Source: Lunularia cruciata
Taxonomy: Eukaryota; Streptophyta; Marchantiopsida; Lunulariales; Lunulariaceae
DNA: 64,000 nucleotides
Assembly (NCBI GenBank): GCA_948567375.1
Contig: OX419757.1
Coordinates: forward strand, 55,614,001 to 55,678,000
Direction: 5' to 3'
Every line of letters starts with the position of its first letter. The stretch's first letter is position 1. The notes under the pieces were generated by a model that saw only the letters and a program-made list of their open reading frames with translations, did no database searches and was not told where the DNA came from. Positions 1 to 14,600 of the stretch are shown here, piece after piece. The translations under genes were made by a program, and so were the position numbers.

Positions 1-1320
1 CATGACGTGGTGGAGCTGTTCCTATCACGAGCGGATCCTGTCTGGCATTATTCCTTGGTTTCGAAATGAGGAAGACTCACGATCTGTAGATCTCCTTTGA
101 AGTGAGTGGAAAAATCGGTTGACTGCGACATTCTAACTGTTACTTCCTTCAGAAGGAGAAGACCGACGGCAGGCATGACTGCTTAAATTTGTATTCTCAT
201 CACTTCCATTTTGTGCAGGTATCTGCGTCCCTGATGCTCGTGCACGCAGTTACTCTTAGTTGGTTGCTTGCAGTCATATTTCTGAACCTCGTTTCTTGGT
301 ATCACTGATGGACCTTTGGTAAACGCTATATTCTTAACTCCACTGCTTCCGAAGGGTGCAAATCGAAGCTCTAGATAATGTATATCTATCTACGCACAAG
401 TTCAACTGGAATGAACCGAAGTTTTACAGCAAGAGCGTGCCTCTTGGTTTGGTTGTCGAACACCGAAGGACACTCCACATATGCATCTGTTTCTTGGGAT
501 CTACTTGTTCGTGCTAAATCAAGCATGCCTCTTCGGATAAAGGCGACCAAATTTGAAATTACACGGCGGTCAGCCGTGAGATCTAACTGGTAGACAAGAC
601 AACTTGGATCAGCGGCATTACCTCCTGCAATTCAAATTATAACCACAAACGGACTCTTAGACTCACTACGCCCTTCGTCACAATGTTAGAGCTAGCAAGA
701 CGAGTCATTGTGGGCGCCTCTAGCAGACTACATCTTTTGATTCACAGTGACTATAAGTGTGGGATGTAGTGAGTCATATGCTTAGACAGATACAGTCCTC
801 CAGTTACAGCTTCATTCTGTCCATGGCAATTTGCATCTACTGTTCCAGGAGAATCAAATTGTAACAGCCTGCGGCAGAAAAGTGACAACAGATGCGTTAG
901 AGTAGTAATTCCAAGGACAAGTCTGTAGCTCTGCACTCTTCGTGCAACTAGAGAGTTGATTGGTTGAGTCGGCTAAGTCTGCGATCGATCCGATGTAATA
1001 TTTGATTAAGATAATAATGAACTGCAATTCGAATCGGAAGTCACGTGTCATCGAGAGCGTCATCAGATCTGGAAATCAAGGTAGCAAGAACAGACACTAC
1101 AGTATGAAAGTGTTGCCTTTCAAACAGTGCGAGTTACGAATTTTGACCTCAGTGCTTTCCATATGGTGAGCATCGTCAAATTTCCAGCTGCACACTTCAC
1201 ATCACCTGCGTTTTCTGTAATTTAACACGCCGATATTATCTCTGGCATTTGTCTTAGGCATCTTTTCGCTTCCTTGACGCTCTAGCTCTACATTCAGAAG
1301 ACTGTCGTACTCAAAAAAAA

Positions 1321-1390
1321 TTATGTTCTTACTTTCTGAAACTCACTTCATAAAAATTTATGTTCTTACTTTCTGAAACTCACTTCATAA
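1321..1390. repeat. Two-copy tandem repeat, 37-bp period
   Basis: A 33-bp block at 1321-1353 recurs exactly at 1358-1390, separated by a short A/T spacer. It looks like a simple local duplication. No coding or regulatory role is evident. Confidence 0.85.
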
Positions 1391-3823
1391 TTGTGGTGTG
1401 TTGAACAGATGACGCTTGGATGTTGGACGAACGTTAGTCAGAAGGAACAAACTGTAAGCCCGGATCTCTTTGATGCAAAGTGTGCATTTTCTTCGTGTAT
1501 GGATTTTGCGGTATGAAGATCCCTTCTCGTTCTTATCGCAACACAGCTCTTCTGTGGGCGCTTTATACTTCAAGGTCCAGGCCAAGGGGAGCCAACAGTA
1601 ACACTGTCATAAGCAAAGAATTTCTCATCCTTGAGCTTGCTGAGCTCCCGACAATATAGCATCATTTTACTAGTGAAACATCTAAACTCGAGCCTTAGCC
1701 ATCTGCGTGACAAAACTATGTTTGGCTTCTTGAAATTCCGGACAATGTTAATGATCTGGCTGCTAATGTGGACGATCCACCTAGATCCTGTCACAGCTGG
1801 TAGGTGTACGAAGTCCACGTCACTATCCGGCTGTGTTGTCTCTTGCATGGTTAATCATGACCATAAAATTGGATCAGAGGCTGAAAAGGTGCTAGGTAGA
1901 CAGCACGAAGCAAATCCCAGCTGGCGGATTATGAGAGGTACGATTCCGTCAAGTCCAAGCGCTATGCAACATAAATTTAATCCTTAACCGTGGCTGCTGT
2001 ACATGCCTCCCGCTTTAGACTATTGGCTCGAAAGCTTCTACGTCGTCGTGCAGCATCCATTATCCCGTATCTATCCATGGCCTGTTTGAGGTGATAACAG
2101 ATACAGCAGAGAAGAGGGCCATTTGGCTCTTCTCTAAAGAAGGTGCCATTCTTCTGCAATTTTACGTTCTATAAGCTGGATGCATGAATCTGCCGCCGAG
2201 CAAAGAGGATAGGCGTCCGACGCGGTCAACGGACGAGACCTCCTCCAAGACATTGTTGACACGCCGAAGTTGCGGCAGACGCTCGGTTACTTAGAGGCCA
2301 AATATTAAGCATTTGTTGAAGGTTTCAGTCGTTTGGTACCAAGGACTATGAAATCATAATATATCGGTGATGTTCAATCCCGTCCAAACATGGAGAAACT
2401 ACATGATGTAGAATCAGAATCCGTTTTGTCCAACCCGGGTTGATTGAGAAGGATACTGCTGGACAGCAATGCCGTACATACAGGAATAACTGAACAACGC
2501 TTATTGGTGATTACTTTTCACGGCCAAGATACAGCTTGCGGTCAACGGATTCGAATCCGTTCCTCTTTTGCTTCTTTCTTTCTTTCTAGATGGCAAAACT
2601 GTCTTCCTATTGTCGGACTACTTGGATACTGAATGTCAACAATGTAAGAAAGATGTCCAACAGTCTCATCAATATTATTTTTGCCTTCGACCCCATTAAC
2701 TGGCGGAAGCTGTTCGAGCGCAGGAAACCAATCTGGCTGGATTATCCTTGAATTTGCGGGGAACAGCTCCGTAATTCAAAATAGTCAGACTTTCGATCCT
2801 CCACCACAGTGAGCCGTCGCTTTAAGCTGTCTGATCACTCGTCTTCAAAGTCGAGGAGGCCAGTGTTCTGAATCCGATAATTTTACCAATTTGTAAATAT
2901 CATGAGTAAGCTTGAATCTTTGTAGCTGATTTATCTTCAATGTAATGTTCACTGCAGTTCCAATTTTTGGGAATAATAATGGTGAGTTCTGTTTTGACAA
3001 GTGATCGCCTGTGTGGCTCCACTTGAGAGAGAAACTTAGTGAATAAGTAAGTGGGTCCGATTCTCCCGGTATCTCTCTGAGTGTTCGCCGGTGAAAATTG
3101 CATGCATACCCGGGCCTCCAAGTGCCTTAACTGAAGAGAGAATGACTCGTGAAGTGGGCACTTCCCATCCGTTTCCATCATGTTTTTGTATTTTCCCTTC
3201 CTCGTCTCAGTGGATTCAACTATGACATAAACGACTATTATATCAACTATGACATCAGTACTTCCATCGAAGTAGCAAAAGTGGGTTGATTTATACTATA
3301 GTCTGCTAAAAGTCTTCAGAATGCTAGTGGCCTGACCTAAGCACGTATCGTTTAACTTGTCCTTTCCTAAGTATCCTTTTCCTACACTCCTTTCAAACGA
3401 AGCTCCTAAACGAAGTCCATCATCAAACACTAACACATACACTACAGTGCCGTAAATTTCAGGTACAGTGTAAAGATAGGAAGGGGCATCAAAGAGAACA
3501 GCATAAAGAGAATGCTAAGTTGGGACGACTTGACATATGCTTGATAGTTACTCCAGATACAAATGGTACAGTGGTTGTTGTACTCCACCTTGCATTCCAG
3601 GTTGCATTCAAGGCTTGCCAGCACAACTCCTATCGGCTTGGAAGACAAGTTTTGGACATAGGACGCAGTCATGTTTGTGGCTTATTGAGCTGGAAAAGCG
3701 ACTACTGACTACTTATGCGTGAAGAAAATGTCAGCCCCTTCCCTTTGTGCTTTGCAAAAGCTTTTTGATTGCAAATCTTGAAAAGTATGACGAGTTTCCT
3801 GTTCTTCACTAGCTCTATTATGT

Positions 3824-3840
3824 TATATATATATATATAT
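3824..3840. repeat. (TA)n microsatellite
   Basis: An uninterrupted TA dinucleotide run of about 17 bases. Confidence 0.85.
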
Positions 3841-4197
3841 TAACTTGGTCTCTTGCGCTCTTTCTTGTGCGTTTAGCAACAACCTGTTTGCAAATGAGCA
3901 CTTCTTTCCCGAAATGGTGTAAGTAGTTCACAACCTACTTAGAGTTTAGGTCTCCACCGACAGAAATTAAAACAAAACCTACGCCAGAACGTGGAAGGAC
4001 TTGAACCTCCAGTTGCGGTAAGAATGCAGAAAGGCAGAATCAGCAGACATGTGGGGAATGTTGCAGTGCTGCAAGCCGGATGACATCGTTGAAAAGCAAC
4101 AGTATCACGCACATGTCATAGAAAGTTGAATTCACGACTTAGTTCATAAAAAATATTTACGGGGTTCAATTAGTTTGGTATGGAAATCCTTAAAACT

Positions 4198-4231
4198 CTT
4201 TATCTTTATCTTTATCTTTATCTTTATCTTT
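4198..4231. repeat. (CTTTAT)n microsatellite
   Basis: Five perfect copies of CTTTAT followed by a partial sixth. Confidence 0.9.
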
Positions 4232-5313
4232 GATCTGGTAAAAATGTAAAATTTACTGGATGAGTAGGGAAGTGACTCCTAAAGTGTTAGGGGTCCCTTA
4301 GGAGATGACTAGTGAAATTTTACACGTTTTCCTTAATTACCGTACATATGGCCCTGTTAATTTTCACACTGTCTAGAACTATCCATTAATTTGTATGGGT
4401 TTACCAAGTTTGTAAATTCTCGAAATCAAAACTCCCAATGATTGAGTTTCCACTAACTTGAGATAGGCAAATCATTACGCTTTTGTTGTTGTCTCGGAGG
4501 TTGAAATTCATTGCGTTCTATTTTATGTGGGAGAGCTCCTGTGCAATAACTTGTGGCATAGAGGGCCGGGCTGGGTCGGTAGATGTCCGTTCCCACAGGA
4601 TGGATATTCCCAAGTCCGTCAGAGTCCTTCAGTTGTACGAATTTACGTGCGTGGATCAAACAGGCCGGATCCTTCACTTTCAAGGGTCGACACGTTTAGT
4701 TGCGCAAGAATGCACGACGTCAGTTTACCGGCATTCGTCGAGTTGAATTGTACGCCGTCAGTCACGAATATTGGCTCACCGGGAAAGAATCCGGTGTAGG
4801 TGACAGGTGCCGGGCTTTTGTTTCCCGCTCAGAAAAGAAACGAGTAGAGGGGGAGGCTGTAGCACGAGAGAGTGACCAGAGGCTGGAGGTTTGGAAGTAA
4901 GGAAATGAGATTGAAGGACTGACTGACTACCTTGCCAGGGAGAGCTCTGAAGGAGAGATTGAACACTTCCGACAGTTTGAAGGAAAGATTGTTGATCGAT
5001 GGAGGTGGAGAGAGTTTGATTGAGGTTTCTTTGCAATTGGCGGTGAGTTTTAGTCTCCGTTTCGAGTTCTTCAAGGCGATCTGGTACTAGGTCTGGTTGC
5101 AGGACATGCCAATTTTGCAGGCATCTTTATACCATCTACTGGTGCTCTACAGATTCAGCGCATTACCGCTTTTCTTTACATCCATGGCTGATTGATGCTC
5201 CTGCTTGAGTACTTGTTCTCTAGCATTTATTCAATTTCCTTCCTTAGCTGTCCATTGAGATCGGAATTGTCAAATTTAGTGCCTTGTGCTCGCTGCCGCC
5301 GCCACTGGTTGTC

Positions 5314-5520
5314 ATGAAGCTTTTACTCCACAGGCATATGCTTCGCAAAATCAACTCATTGTTCTTATTAGCCGGCCGTCAATTAGCTGTCATTGTAGCT
5401 TTGCTCTATTGCGCAATTGAGTTGGCAATTTGTGAATCCTGGTTCAATGATGGATCTGTTTTCCACTTTGGATTGAAATGGGCAGCTCTTACTTGCTTGC
5501 AAAGTGATTATGTATGGTAA
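5314..5520 (+). other. Possible upstream ORF in the PIEZO 5' leader
   Basis: An ATG-started frame of 68 codons ends 140 bp before the PIEZO ATG at 5660. The predicted peptide is basic at its start, has a hydrophobic central stretch, and is unlike the PIEZO N terminus. If the PIEZO transcript starts upstream of 5314, this would be a translated upstream ORF. It could equally be a chance frame; no homology is recognised. Confidence 0.2.
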
Positions 5521-5659
5521 ACTGATTCTAAATTTTGGAGAATGTTATTTCAGGCCCCCGTCAAAGGACATTGTATAGGAGGTTTTGGAAGTAAACGACC
5601 ACGCTTAGAATGCGGTGGATAATACAGGATTTTTGCGTCATGAATTTATAGCCTTGAAA

Positions 5660-8600
5660 ATGCAGGCATCTGCCATCGGGGCTTTGGCCCCGGTGATGCT
5701 CCTTTGTGGTTAGTAAAACTTCTTGACCTCTCCTGGAAAGCGTTTCTGTGAGTAGGTTTTGTCAAAAATTACTGTAGTCTTTTCAAAATATGCACGTTCT
5801 CTACGCGCGTACTGCTACCTGCGGATGTTTTCTGCTCACAGATTGTAGGAATCCTACCTAGTTGATCATTTTTCCTAGCTTTACCTCGCAAAATTCCATG
5901 GTTTTGTCCCGTCACTCTCCTACAATATTACTCGATCCACCCATCTATGATTATGCCTCTATGTTTAATACACGCGTAAAAATGTATGACATGATTGATG
6001 TTTTGACAGCCGCGTTTGGGAGTTGGAGTGTAATCTCTTTGTTCTTTCTGCTGGCATTTTTTGTCGTCCAGTATAATTCGCAAAGACGAGGTAATAGAAG
6101 TGGATAAGAGGCCTTGCAGCTCACTGCTCTATTGATTTCGTGGACTAAGTGATGTTCGACGTTGGTTCATCGTAAAATATTCTGCTCTTTCCGCCGATCA
6201 TCAGAACCAGATATCCCTTTCTAATATTGTTCTATCATTTGTTTGCCTCTCCATATGCGTAGCTCGAAATGTCACTCCCCGGCCATTGTTGTGGATGTCT
6301 GTGGTTCTGTTGGCAACGGGAGTTATCGTGACTGAAGGGTTTATCGAATTGGCATGGGCCATGTTTGGGAGCAATTGGAGTATATCTGACTCTAAATGGT
6401 TGAAGTTGCTTGGGCTCTCTCGGTGCGTACTCTCCTTTCATACTACGATTTTATGCATTGTGATTATGCAACTCGCTTGATCATTTCTTTACTTTATGTC
6501 CTGAGACATCCTAGGTTTGGTCTTCGGTGGCAATGGAGTTCTCTTGTTTCCGTTTATCTGAACGGCAGTTGAATTCGTTGTGAGAGAATGATGTTTCTTA
6601 GTGCCCCTATCTTTTATCAGCTTAGCCGTTGATACTTTGATTGCGGCAGAGGCTCCATCTTGTAGATTAACTACTCAAGCTATAAGCAGTGGGCGTTAAA
6701 TCTTTTGTTGTGAGCTACACTTCCGAACCGCCTGCAAATTGAGCTAATTCTGCCAGTCAAGCCAAGAGTCAGTCCTCGCGGACGTGGAACACAGTAGTTG
6801 AGATATCTAAAATGGGTTAAGCCTAACATAATACCAGTGCATCATATGCAAGATCCGACGTCGCGTTAAGTACATCCTGATGTACTCACCACTATATATA
6901 TACCGAATAACTGGATGACACTTGGGCCAGGTAATACTGCACTACAGTCTGACCAACTACGCTAGTCCTGGACTCTAACCTGGGAGGTTTCGTCGTCTAT
7001 TCTGCAGATTGAATCCATGGGAAGGCAATCTTAGTATATTTCTATCGCTTCTGCCACAATTTGGTGTGGCAATATCTGCAGCTTGTGCCTTATACCATGA
7101 GCAACAAGTCAATGGAATGGCCGACACATCCTCTCTGGGTTTGTGTCTGCACCTCCTTTCACTGAGTGGAGTATTTGCTAACACTAGCCTGATACTGTGA
7201 GTTGTGTTACTTCTCTGCGGCTATGGAGTGTCACACTAGATATTGCATGAAGCTTTTGTCTATATTAATTCGTACAAAAGTTCTCCTATTCTATATTCTA
7301 TTTCTGGCGCAAGGGGTTCTTCTTCTCAAGAGTGCTAGAGGCTAGGTGGGGTTATAGTTTAGCGTACGGAAACAAATGCAACTATGTCTATTTAACTCGT
7401 TACTTTTCTTGAGGACGTGCAATATTTTGCTAGGCCAGTGCCACCTCCAAGTCTCTGGAGATATTTATCATGCTAATGCTAAACTTAAACCTTGAAAATC
7501 TATATTCTCACTGACGTTGAGGCAGTTCGTCTTCCAGACGATGAAGAATCGCAGTGGAGGGGCACATCAAGGAACGTGTTGTTACCAGCTGTTCAGATTG
7601 TGGTTGGAGTGGCTCGCCCTTCTTGGATAACGCTCCCCTACTTCGTGTGCAGTTGTGTTGGTCTTCTCCACTGGTCAATGACCAGTAACTTCGCGGGCCT
7701 TTCTTGGTACAATATTTAATCTTAAGTAGCATGTCCGAAAATGATAAAGCATACACAGAATTTGGAATTTCAAGGAGTCCATAGATGTGCCTGAGCAAAT
7801 GATAGTAACAGTGCTTGCGGTTTCTGCCGAATGCGGGTTTTACAAGATGAAGAACACAGAGAAAAAAATTCTGGCCCTCCTTAAGTAGAATTATAAGAAG
7901 AGCTGTTCTTGAGGTTGAGTGGAACTAAACTAGGCTAAATACATGTTCTTCTCCTATCAGGTTGAAACCTTGTCTTATTTGATCCTAACTAGCTTCAATG
8001 ATATCTCGACTTGCTGTAGGGGTTGGAGGCCTTTACTGTGGTGTACAGGAATTCATATACTCTTATTGTACCTATATCAGTTGCCGATTTCGTTCCCAAG
8101 CAGCATATCTGAAGTAGCCAATTATTTTGGTCTCTTCCAAGCTTCTGATGCGGAGTTTGGTTGGCCTGAAGGTCTTCAAGCTGCTGCTTTAATAGTATTG
8201 TACATTCTGGTAAGAGATTGTTCTCGTCGCCAGGTTCAAGTAAGTTACGGTAGTGTTGAAAGGAACCTGAGATCTTGGAGCTACTGCCCATGTTCGTGTT
8301 TTTGGTGGTAGTAGTATTGCGGAGAGGTCATATATACTAAATCATTCTTTTAGTTATGGATTTATGAGAGCGAGATATTTCTTTTTAAAACCTTGAAGCA
8401 AGCTAGATTGAGATGCCAGACTTGGAAGTTCCCTCGTTCTCTAGAACCAAACTTCTTTGCTGATCTGTTTATGGCTGTTGTGTCAATCAGCTCTGTCTCG
8501 CCATCAACGATTTGCAGGTAGAGGAATATTTACGAGTGTCATCAGACGTTGAATCTGTTCCTGAAGATTCTGTGCCAAGATATCAAACTGATGTGAGACC

Positions 8601-11600
8601 AAATAATCATTTGAGCGAAGATGGGCTCACCGAGAGACTGCTGCCTTCTCAATTGCCAACATCGCACAGAGATACAATGTAATGGTCAGAAATTCGCTGT
8701 GAAGGTCCGATTGCATTCATTCTTTTTGCTCGTTAAGAATCTAAGTGATATGCCACTACATGTCTGCTCTGCAGTTATGTGGTGAGAAGTCATATGTTCT
8801 GATCATATTCTTAAGTGTTACGGGTGCACTTTTAAACCCTAGCAAGCTCGTCGTGAACTTTCTTGCTTACTCGATAAGCATATCTCGAAGGACATAAACT
8901 GCTTGAGGGAGAATGAGTTTCTTTGTTCCCTCCAGTTGATACGCGTCCTTAACTGGTGAGATAGAGCTTTGCTCTCTGTCTTTGAACATGCGGGGTCCAT
9001 CGCTGTTCTGTACTGGGAAAGGATGTTCTCAAACAGCATGGACGAATCAAATGTTCGGGCACATTTGTCCCTTCCAATTTCCAGCCCAACCTTCTTCAGA
9101 AGTTTGCAATGGAGTCTCTCGGAACTACGGTATATGGCAATAGTTCTTTTCCTTTCGTTTTACTCCCAATCACAGGATTGTAGGTTGTGAAAGATCCGCA
9201 ACTGATTAGGACAGGCCATCCGAAATGCTGTCACTGTGAATTGGTGAGTCTTTTCCGTAGTTTCTTAGTTCTTAGTTTCTCCCCTTTCTCTCACGTGCGG
9301 AGAATGTTAGAAATACAGGGGGGATGATATAGGTTCCTAGGAATAAACTGGGAGCTAGCAGGAGCTGACATGTTTGTGGTTGGTTACTCAAGGTGTAAGT
9401 GAGTACCATGTATTGTCGTTCCCAAGGGTTCATCGTATAGCTCAAGAATTGTAGTTCAAGCTTGACACAGATTAGTGCTATATTCATTTTTCCGCGAACT
9501 GCTTCTGCTTCCCATTTCGCATAAATTCATTTGTCTGTTTCTCTCTTGTCCTCCTGACCTTTCACTTGAAGTTTTGCCTCATTAATTAGAATTTCGGTAT
9601 CTATGACGGTCTAGTATGTTGATGAACACGTGTTTCTCCATGTTCTTCATTAGTCAGAAGCGGACCTCAAGTACTGGGGCATTCCGACCTGGATCAGTTG
9701 GCGGACCATTTGAGCCCTTCGCATTTAGTTCAAGAACTGTACTATGTCATGCCTTTTGCCATCGAATAATTGGTTGCACTTTTACACCTGGGGATTGACT
9801 CGAAGTTTTAGAAGCATCAGTGACTGGCTTGCATTGTTTATTACTTCCGTACATTAGCCTCATAATCTTGCTACATCTTGTAGACAATCACGACGATGGA
9901 TTGGCGAGCAAAGACGAGCCGTTGCTTTCCAGCATGCTACTATCAATTTCATCACATATGGCTTTCCTGTAAGAATGACAATATGAACCAGCTTATCTTG
10001 TTCAGTACACGTTCCATACGCCATAAGTTATTTTAAACCTTGCTTCAGAAAGTCGTTACTTTGTATATGCTCGTCTGTCGGCTTGAAGCTTGGAGTATCA
10101 GAATGCTCAAAGTAACGGAGTTCATGTAGACGGTTCATGCATATTTGACGTGCAGTGTGTCTGGCTTTCGAACTTATGCAACATTTGTCCACTATATTTG
10201 GCCTGTAATGTCACACATTGCATACGTTGGATTAGCTCTGAACAGGACATGTTATCTGATCAATGTGGTATCGGGTTTGCCAAACAGGTCTGTCTTATTG
10301 CCCTGGTATGCTGGAGCTTTATTTATGCGAGCCTTTCTGCCTTTGGTCTTCTGCTCTATGTGGGGTATATTTTTTACGGCTTCCCATCAGTTCTCAAACT
10401 AAGGCAGCTCAACCCGGTGTTACTTGGATTCATTCTATCTTGGGCGCTCAGTACTTACGTATTCAATGCAGCGTTTTCGGTCATCAGTGAGCAATCCAAA
10501 ATGGTACGAAGCGAAATTTTCCCGTATCTTTAGCCGGGATAATTTAGTCTATTCTGGCTGTACTTTATAGTGCATGGCATCAAATACACTTACGGGATGA
10601 TGAACTTATCATAAAAACCGGCCAGTCTTTCGGCTATCAGCTTGTTATCTGTGTTGATTTGGGCTTTCCGTGAACCACACCAACCCTGCTTAGAACGTCC
10701 TGTTTATGCTCAAGCAAGTGTGGTCTAAGCCCCAAATGTGTTTCTTTAATGGATACTGTTCATTTACTGGAGGGTATTTGTTGGTGTTATTAACTTTTGG
10801 CAGGGCCAGGAATTCTGGCATTCTATCGGACTATGGCACTACTCTGCGCCGGGGCTTTTCATTTTTGCACAATTCGCTCTAGGAGTTCTTGTGGCAACTG
10901 ATATATTCGTGAGCAACGTTATAATTCAAAGCATGAGTGAAGCAGACAGTCCAACCGGCGATGAGCAACCCTTTACAGAAGAAGGTAAGCGATTAGTTGC
11001 TGGACCTTCTGGGTCATGCTTGTAACCATTGTATATTTACGTGGCCATCGGCCTGCCTATTATCACCATACTGATCCTTGTCGCGTGTAGACAACAGATG
11101 CCTTCTTTTACACGGATCTTGTGTTGATCTATGCCAGGATAAGCACTTTCGACAGATTATGTTTTTGAATATCTTTCCGAAAGTGTTGGCAACTTTGATG
11201 ATAGACTTGTGAATAATTACTTCGACTCTTAGACAACTTACATGTTGGGATTGAAAGATCTTAGACGTCTGGAGATGCATGACGATCCCGAAATGCCAGA
11301 GATGAGATACAGGAGTTGCTAACCATGTGGATCTGCTCGCTCTGACAGACAGTGAAGACTGGAAGGTTTTGATTCTGGCAGTGATTGCCTGGTGCCTACG
11401 CCGAAGCTCATACGTTATGTCGTTAGTCTTGATATTCTCAGTGGGAATGAAAGATGGACTGCTTCATGCTGTTTATAGTAAGCATCAATCTTTCTCTGTC
11501 TCTTGAGCGATAACTTCGTGGATACAATATATTGGAGGGTGGAGTTAATTGAGATTTGGGTTTTGGACCACGTCCTTCCAACGGCTTCCGTTCTCATTTC

Positions 11601-14600
11601 CTTAATATATTGGCGGGTTGAGTTAATCAAGAGTAACCGGTAGTCCATCGTCAGCGCAGATCAGCAAACGCAAAGAGAAACACAGTACATCTCTATTTTC
11701 GTGATCTAATTCACCGCTACTGAGATCCCAGGTCCTATATTAGTCTTGTTACATGGACGTTTATTCTCACATGTTGAGTAGGGATGACTGGAATCACGCC
11801 TGATCAATTTTCCTCTGCCTCTGCAGTTGGCTTCTTCCTCCTGTACCTGGTTAGCTCAGCTGTTGCTGAGAGAACACGCCAGTACTTGATTCTATTTTGT
11901 GAGCTGCATTTTGCCGCGCTCTACTTGTTGCAGCTTGACTGGATATCATCGACTATTGAACACTATCAAACAGTTCTCAAACCGATACTATCTCAACTTG
12001 GTGAGTCCCTCTCTTGAAGTTCGTTCTTGTAGAGATAACGAGCGCGACGTTTAATGGTTCTTTACTGCCTTCGAACCTCTTGTCAGTTTAATTTTCTGGG
12101 TACCGTGGGCCCTTAGACTTAAAGCTTTTGAGATATTTTAGTATAGGAATCCAACTAGCAGGTGCTACTCCGGATTACTAAGTTTGAGCAACACTATCAC
12201 AGGTTTGTGGGGAAGAGCAAATTTCAAGGACTTCTTGAGTATTGGGGTTCTACTCTGCTTTTTGGCGGTTCAAAATCATGGCTTCAAGGTGTTGAGCTCG
12301 TTGTCAGCTACGATTCAGCAAAGTCCGCAGCCACCTTTAGGCTGGGGTATTCTGAGGGTTGGAAGTCGGCGATCGGTTCTTATGTCAGTGTATGCATCTC
12401 AGAACTTTGGATACCTTCAGCAAGAAAGCAGTAACGATGGTATGTATTCTAAGTCGTAAGCTTCGGTTACGCTATGGACGCTAACTGCTCTTTGTTTATG
12501 AACTCTCTCAACGAAGTCCCGTGACTTAACTGTTGGAGGATTGTCCCTTTGGATTCCAGCACGTCGGTTTGGTGCTTCATTTTGGAGAGTCGAAATTCTG
12601 CATGCATCAGTAAAAGGAAGGAAGTAGGGCAACAACTTTAGATCCAGTGCTCGTTTCTTGATCTGAAGGAAGATGAAACTACTGATTATTCTACGTTGTG
12701 ATGTAATGTTACTTCAGGTAACTGGGTGACCAAGCACCTTGCAGCTATTGCCGAATATGTCCGTGCTACTTATCGATCTTTCGGTACATACATCGTCTAC
12801 GGAACAGTTCTGGCTGTGATTTATTTGGTTGAGCCAAATTATGTTTCACTGGGGTACTTATGCCTGCTGCTTTTTTGGGTCATAGGGCGGCAGGTCATTG
12901 GTCGGACCACGCCTTACTTGTGGTACCCTTTGATGGTTTTTTCTGGAATGGTATTTGTTGCCCGGTATATCCTGAGTGCCTTCCCAGACCTTCGGAAGCT
13001 CTTGAGTAGATGGTTCAAATTAGATGATGACTTTGGTTTCAACGCCCAGGATTCGTTGTTTGGACATCTATGGGACTCTTTGGCCATTCTTGCTGTCATG
13101 CAGCTATTCCGGTTTGAACGTGGACAAGTTGTTGCCCTTGCCGAAGATTCGGATCAAGAGGAAGATCAAATCAGTCTACATCTTGGTTATCTGGGTTTCT
13201 TTAAGAGGCTTGCGATTTTACACAGCGGAAAGGTTCTTACGGTGACCGTCTTCTATGCCTCCATAACCCCAGTCAGCGTCTCCGGATTTCTGTATCTTAT
13301 TATGCTGATTGTGACTTGCAACATGTCCAAATCCTCTCAACTTCCTGGACAATTGTATGCTGTTTACACTGGCATACTCGTGGTACTTGAGTATCTTTTC
13401 CAACTTTTAGGAGAGCGCCTTGAGATGTTCCCTGATCAAAGACATGGAAAATTTGCCAGCTGGCTGGGTTTTCACGTGTATGGAAACGGCTACGTTGGAG
13501 TGGAGCTTGGTCTCAGGGGTAAAGTTCTGATCTTGGTGTCGTGTGTACTTCAATACTGTACTTATCATTGGCTTCAGCAACTCCCGGCGTCCCTTCGCGT
13601 GGATGAGCAATACGAAGAACCTTGTCTGTTGTTTCTGCCTTATAGGCAGACTCGGTCAAGCATCCGAAGTTACCCAGATAGTGACTCGAAGAAAGAAGGA
13701 CCTCAGAGAAATGTGGATCAAGGTGGCAGAAGGGTTATTCAGCCGGATGATAGTGATATAGAACGAAATCCGAATGCACCTAACTTATCTGCGGAACCCT
13801 CAAGTACAAGAAGCGAGAGTGGAGGATTTCATTTTGGATCTAGTTCAAAGTCGACCACAAAACCTGTGGACACTGGCCGGTATGCAGTGGAGGAAGTATT
13901 TGCTGAAAGGCCACACTTAGGTTCTCCATGGGGAAGTGCCAAGGAATCCAGGCGGTGGACTAAGAGGGCCGTCCTCCTTCAAAAGCAGGAACGCTACGAA
14001 GCACAGATAAGGACCTTGAGTATATACGCCAGACATATCCTGGAGCACTTTTTTCAACTTTACGGGTTGGAAATTAGCATGCTGGCACTTCTAGTGGCTA
14101 GCTTCGCTCTACTCAACGTAATCTCCCTCTGCTACATTTTGGTTCTTGGTCTTTGCATAGTCTTCAGACGACGTACCCTCCGCATCATCTGGCCATTCTT
14201 CGTGATGATCTTCGCCTGTTTGCTGATCACAGAGTATGCCGTGCTTGGGAAGGGCCCCCCTGCATGGAATACTCCAAATGGTCTGAAAGAAACTGAGGTC
14301 CGCTGCAACAATTGTGCTATTAGCTCTGCCGTCCAGCATGATTATTGCTGGCGATGCTGGCTCGGTAAGTTCGGACATCTGCATCTACTGCATGTATGGA
14401 CGTGTATAGAACTGGGTTGTTACAACTGGTGCATTATTCCATTTCTCAAATATGTACCTACCACTGCTTTCAGTTTCAGATGCTTACTATGTTACTGCTT
14501 CAAAAGGCTGTCCTTTCCCTCTTACATGATGTGGATTAGTTCACTGCAGGTGCTACTTATGAAATGTATCAATTTCCCTTCCTACTGTCTATCACTTCCG

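Larger units (their letters stand above)
1..5659. other. Non-coding region upstream of PIEZO
   Basis: No gene could be supported in this 5.7-kb stretch. Open frames are short (at most about 118 codons), overlap on both strands, and show no recognisable domain, signal peptide or consistent splice structure. Visible structure is limited to a 37-bp tandem duplication, a TA run and a CTTTAT microsatellite, listed separately. The part nearest 5660 presumably holds the PIEZO promoter and 5' UTR, but no unambiguous TATA box or start site was identified. Confidence 0.5.

Noticed and set aside
1631-1987. 118-codon frame in the left flank
   Set aside because: No domain, no splice context, overlapping frames on the other strand; indistinguishable from chance.
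2538-2560. tRNA T-arm-like sequence (ACGGATTCGAATCCGT)
   Set aside because: Only the T arm is present; no acceptor, D or anticodon arms could be paired around it.
3985-4016. tRNA T-arm-like sequence on the minus strand (GGAGGTTCAAGTCCTTCC)
   Set aside because: The matching 5' acceptor strand and a cloverleaf were not found within 100 bases.
8353-8517. An in-frame-looking segment that might be an extra PIEZO exon
   Set aside because: Joining 8209 directly to 8518 keeps phase and gives the expected conserved order, with TERLLPS soon after; the segment has no counterpart in plant PIEZOs.
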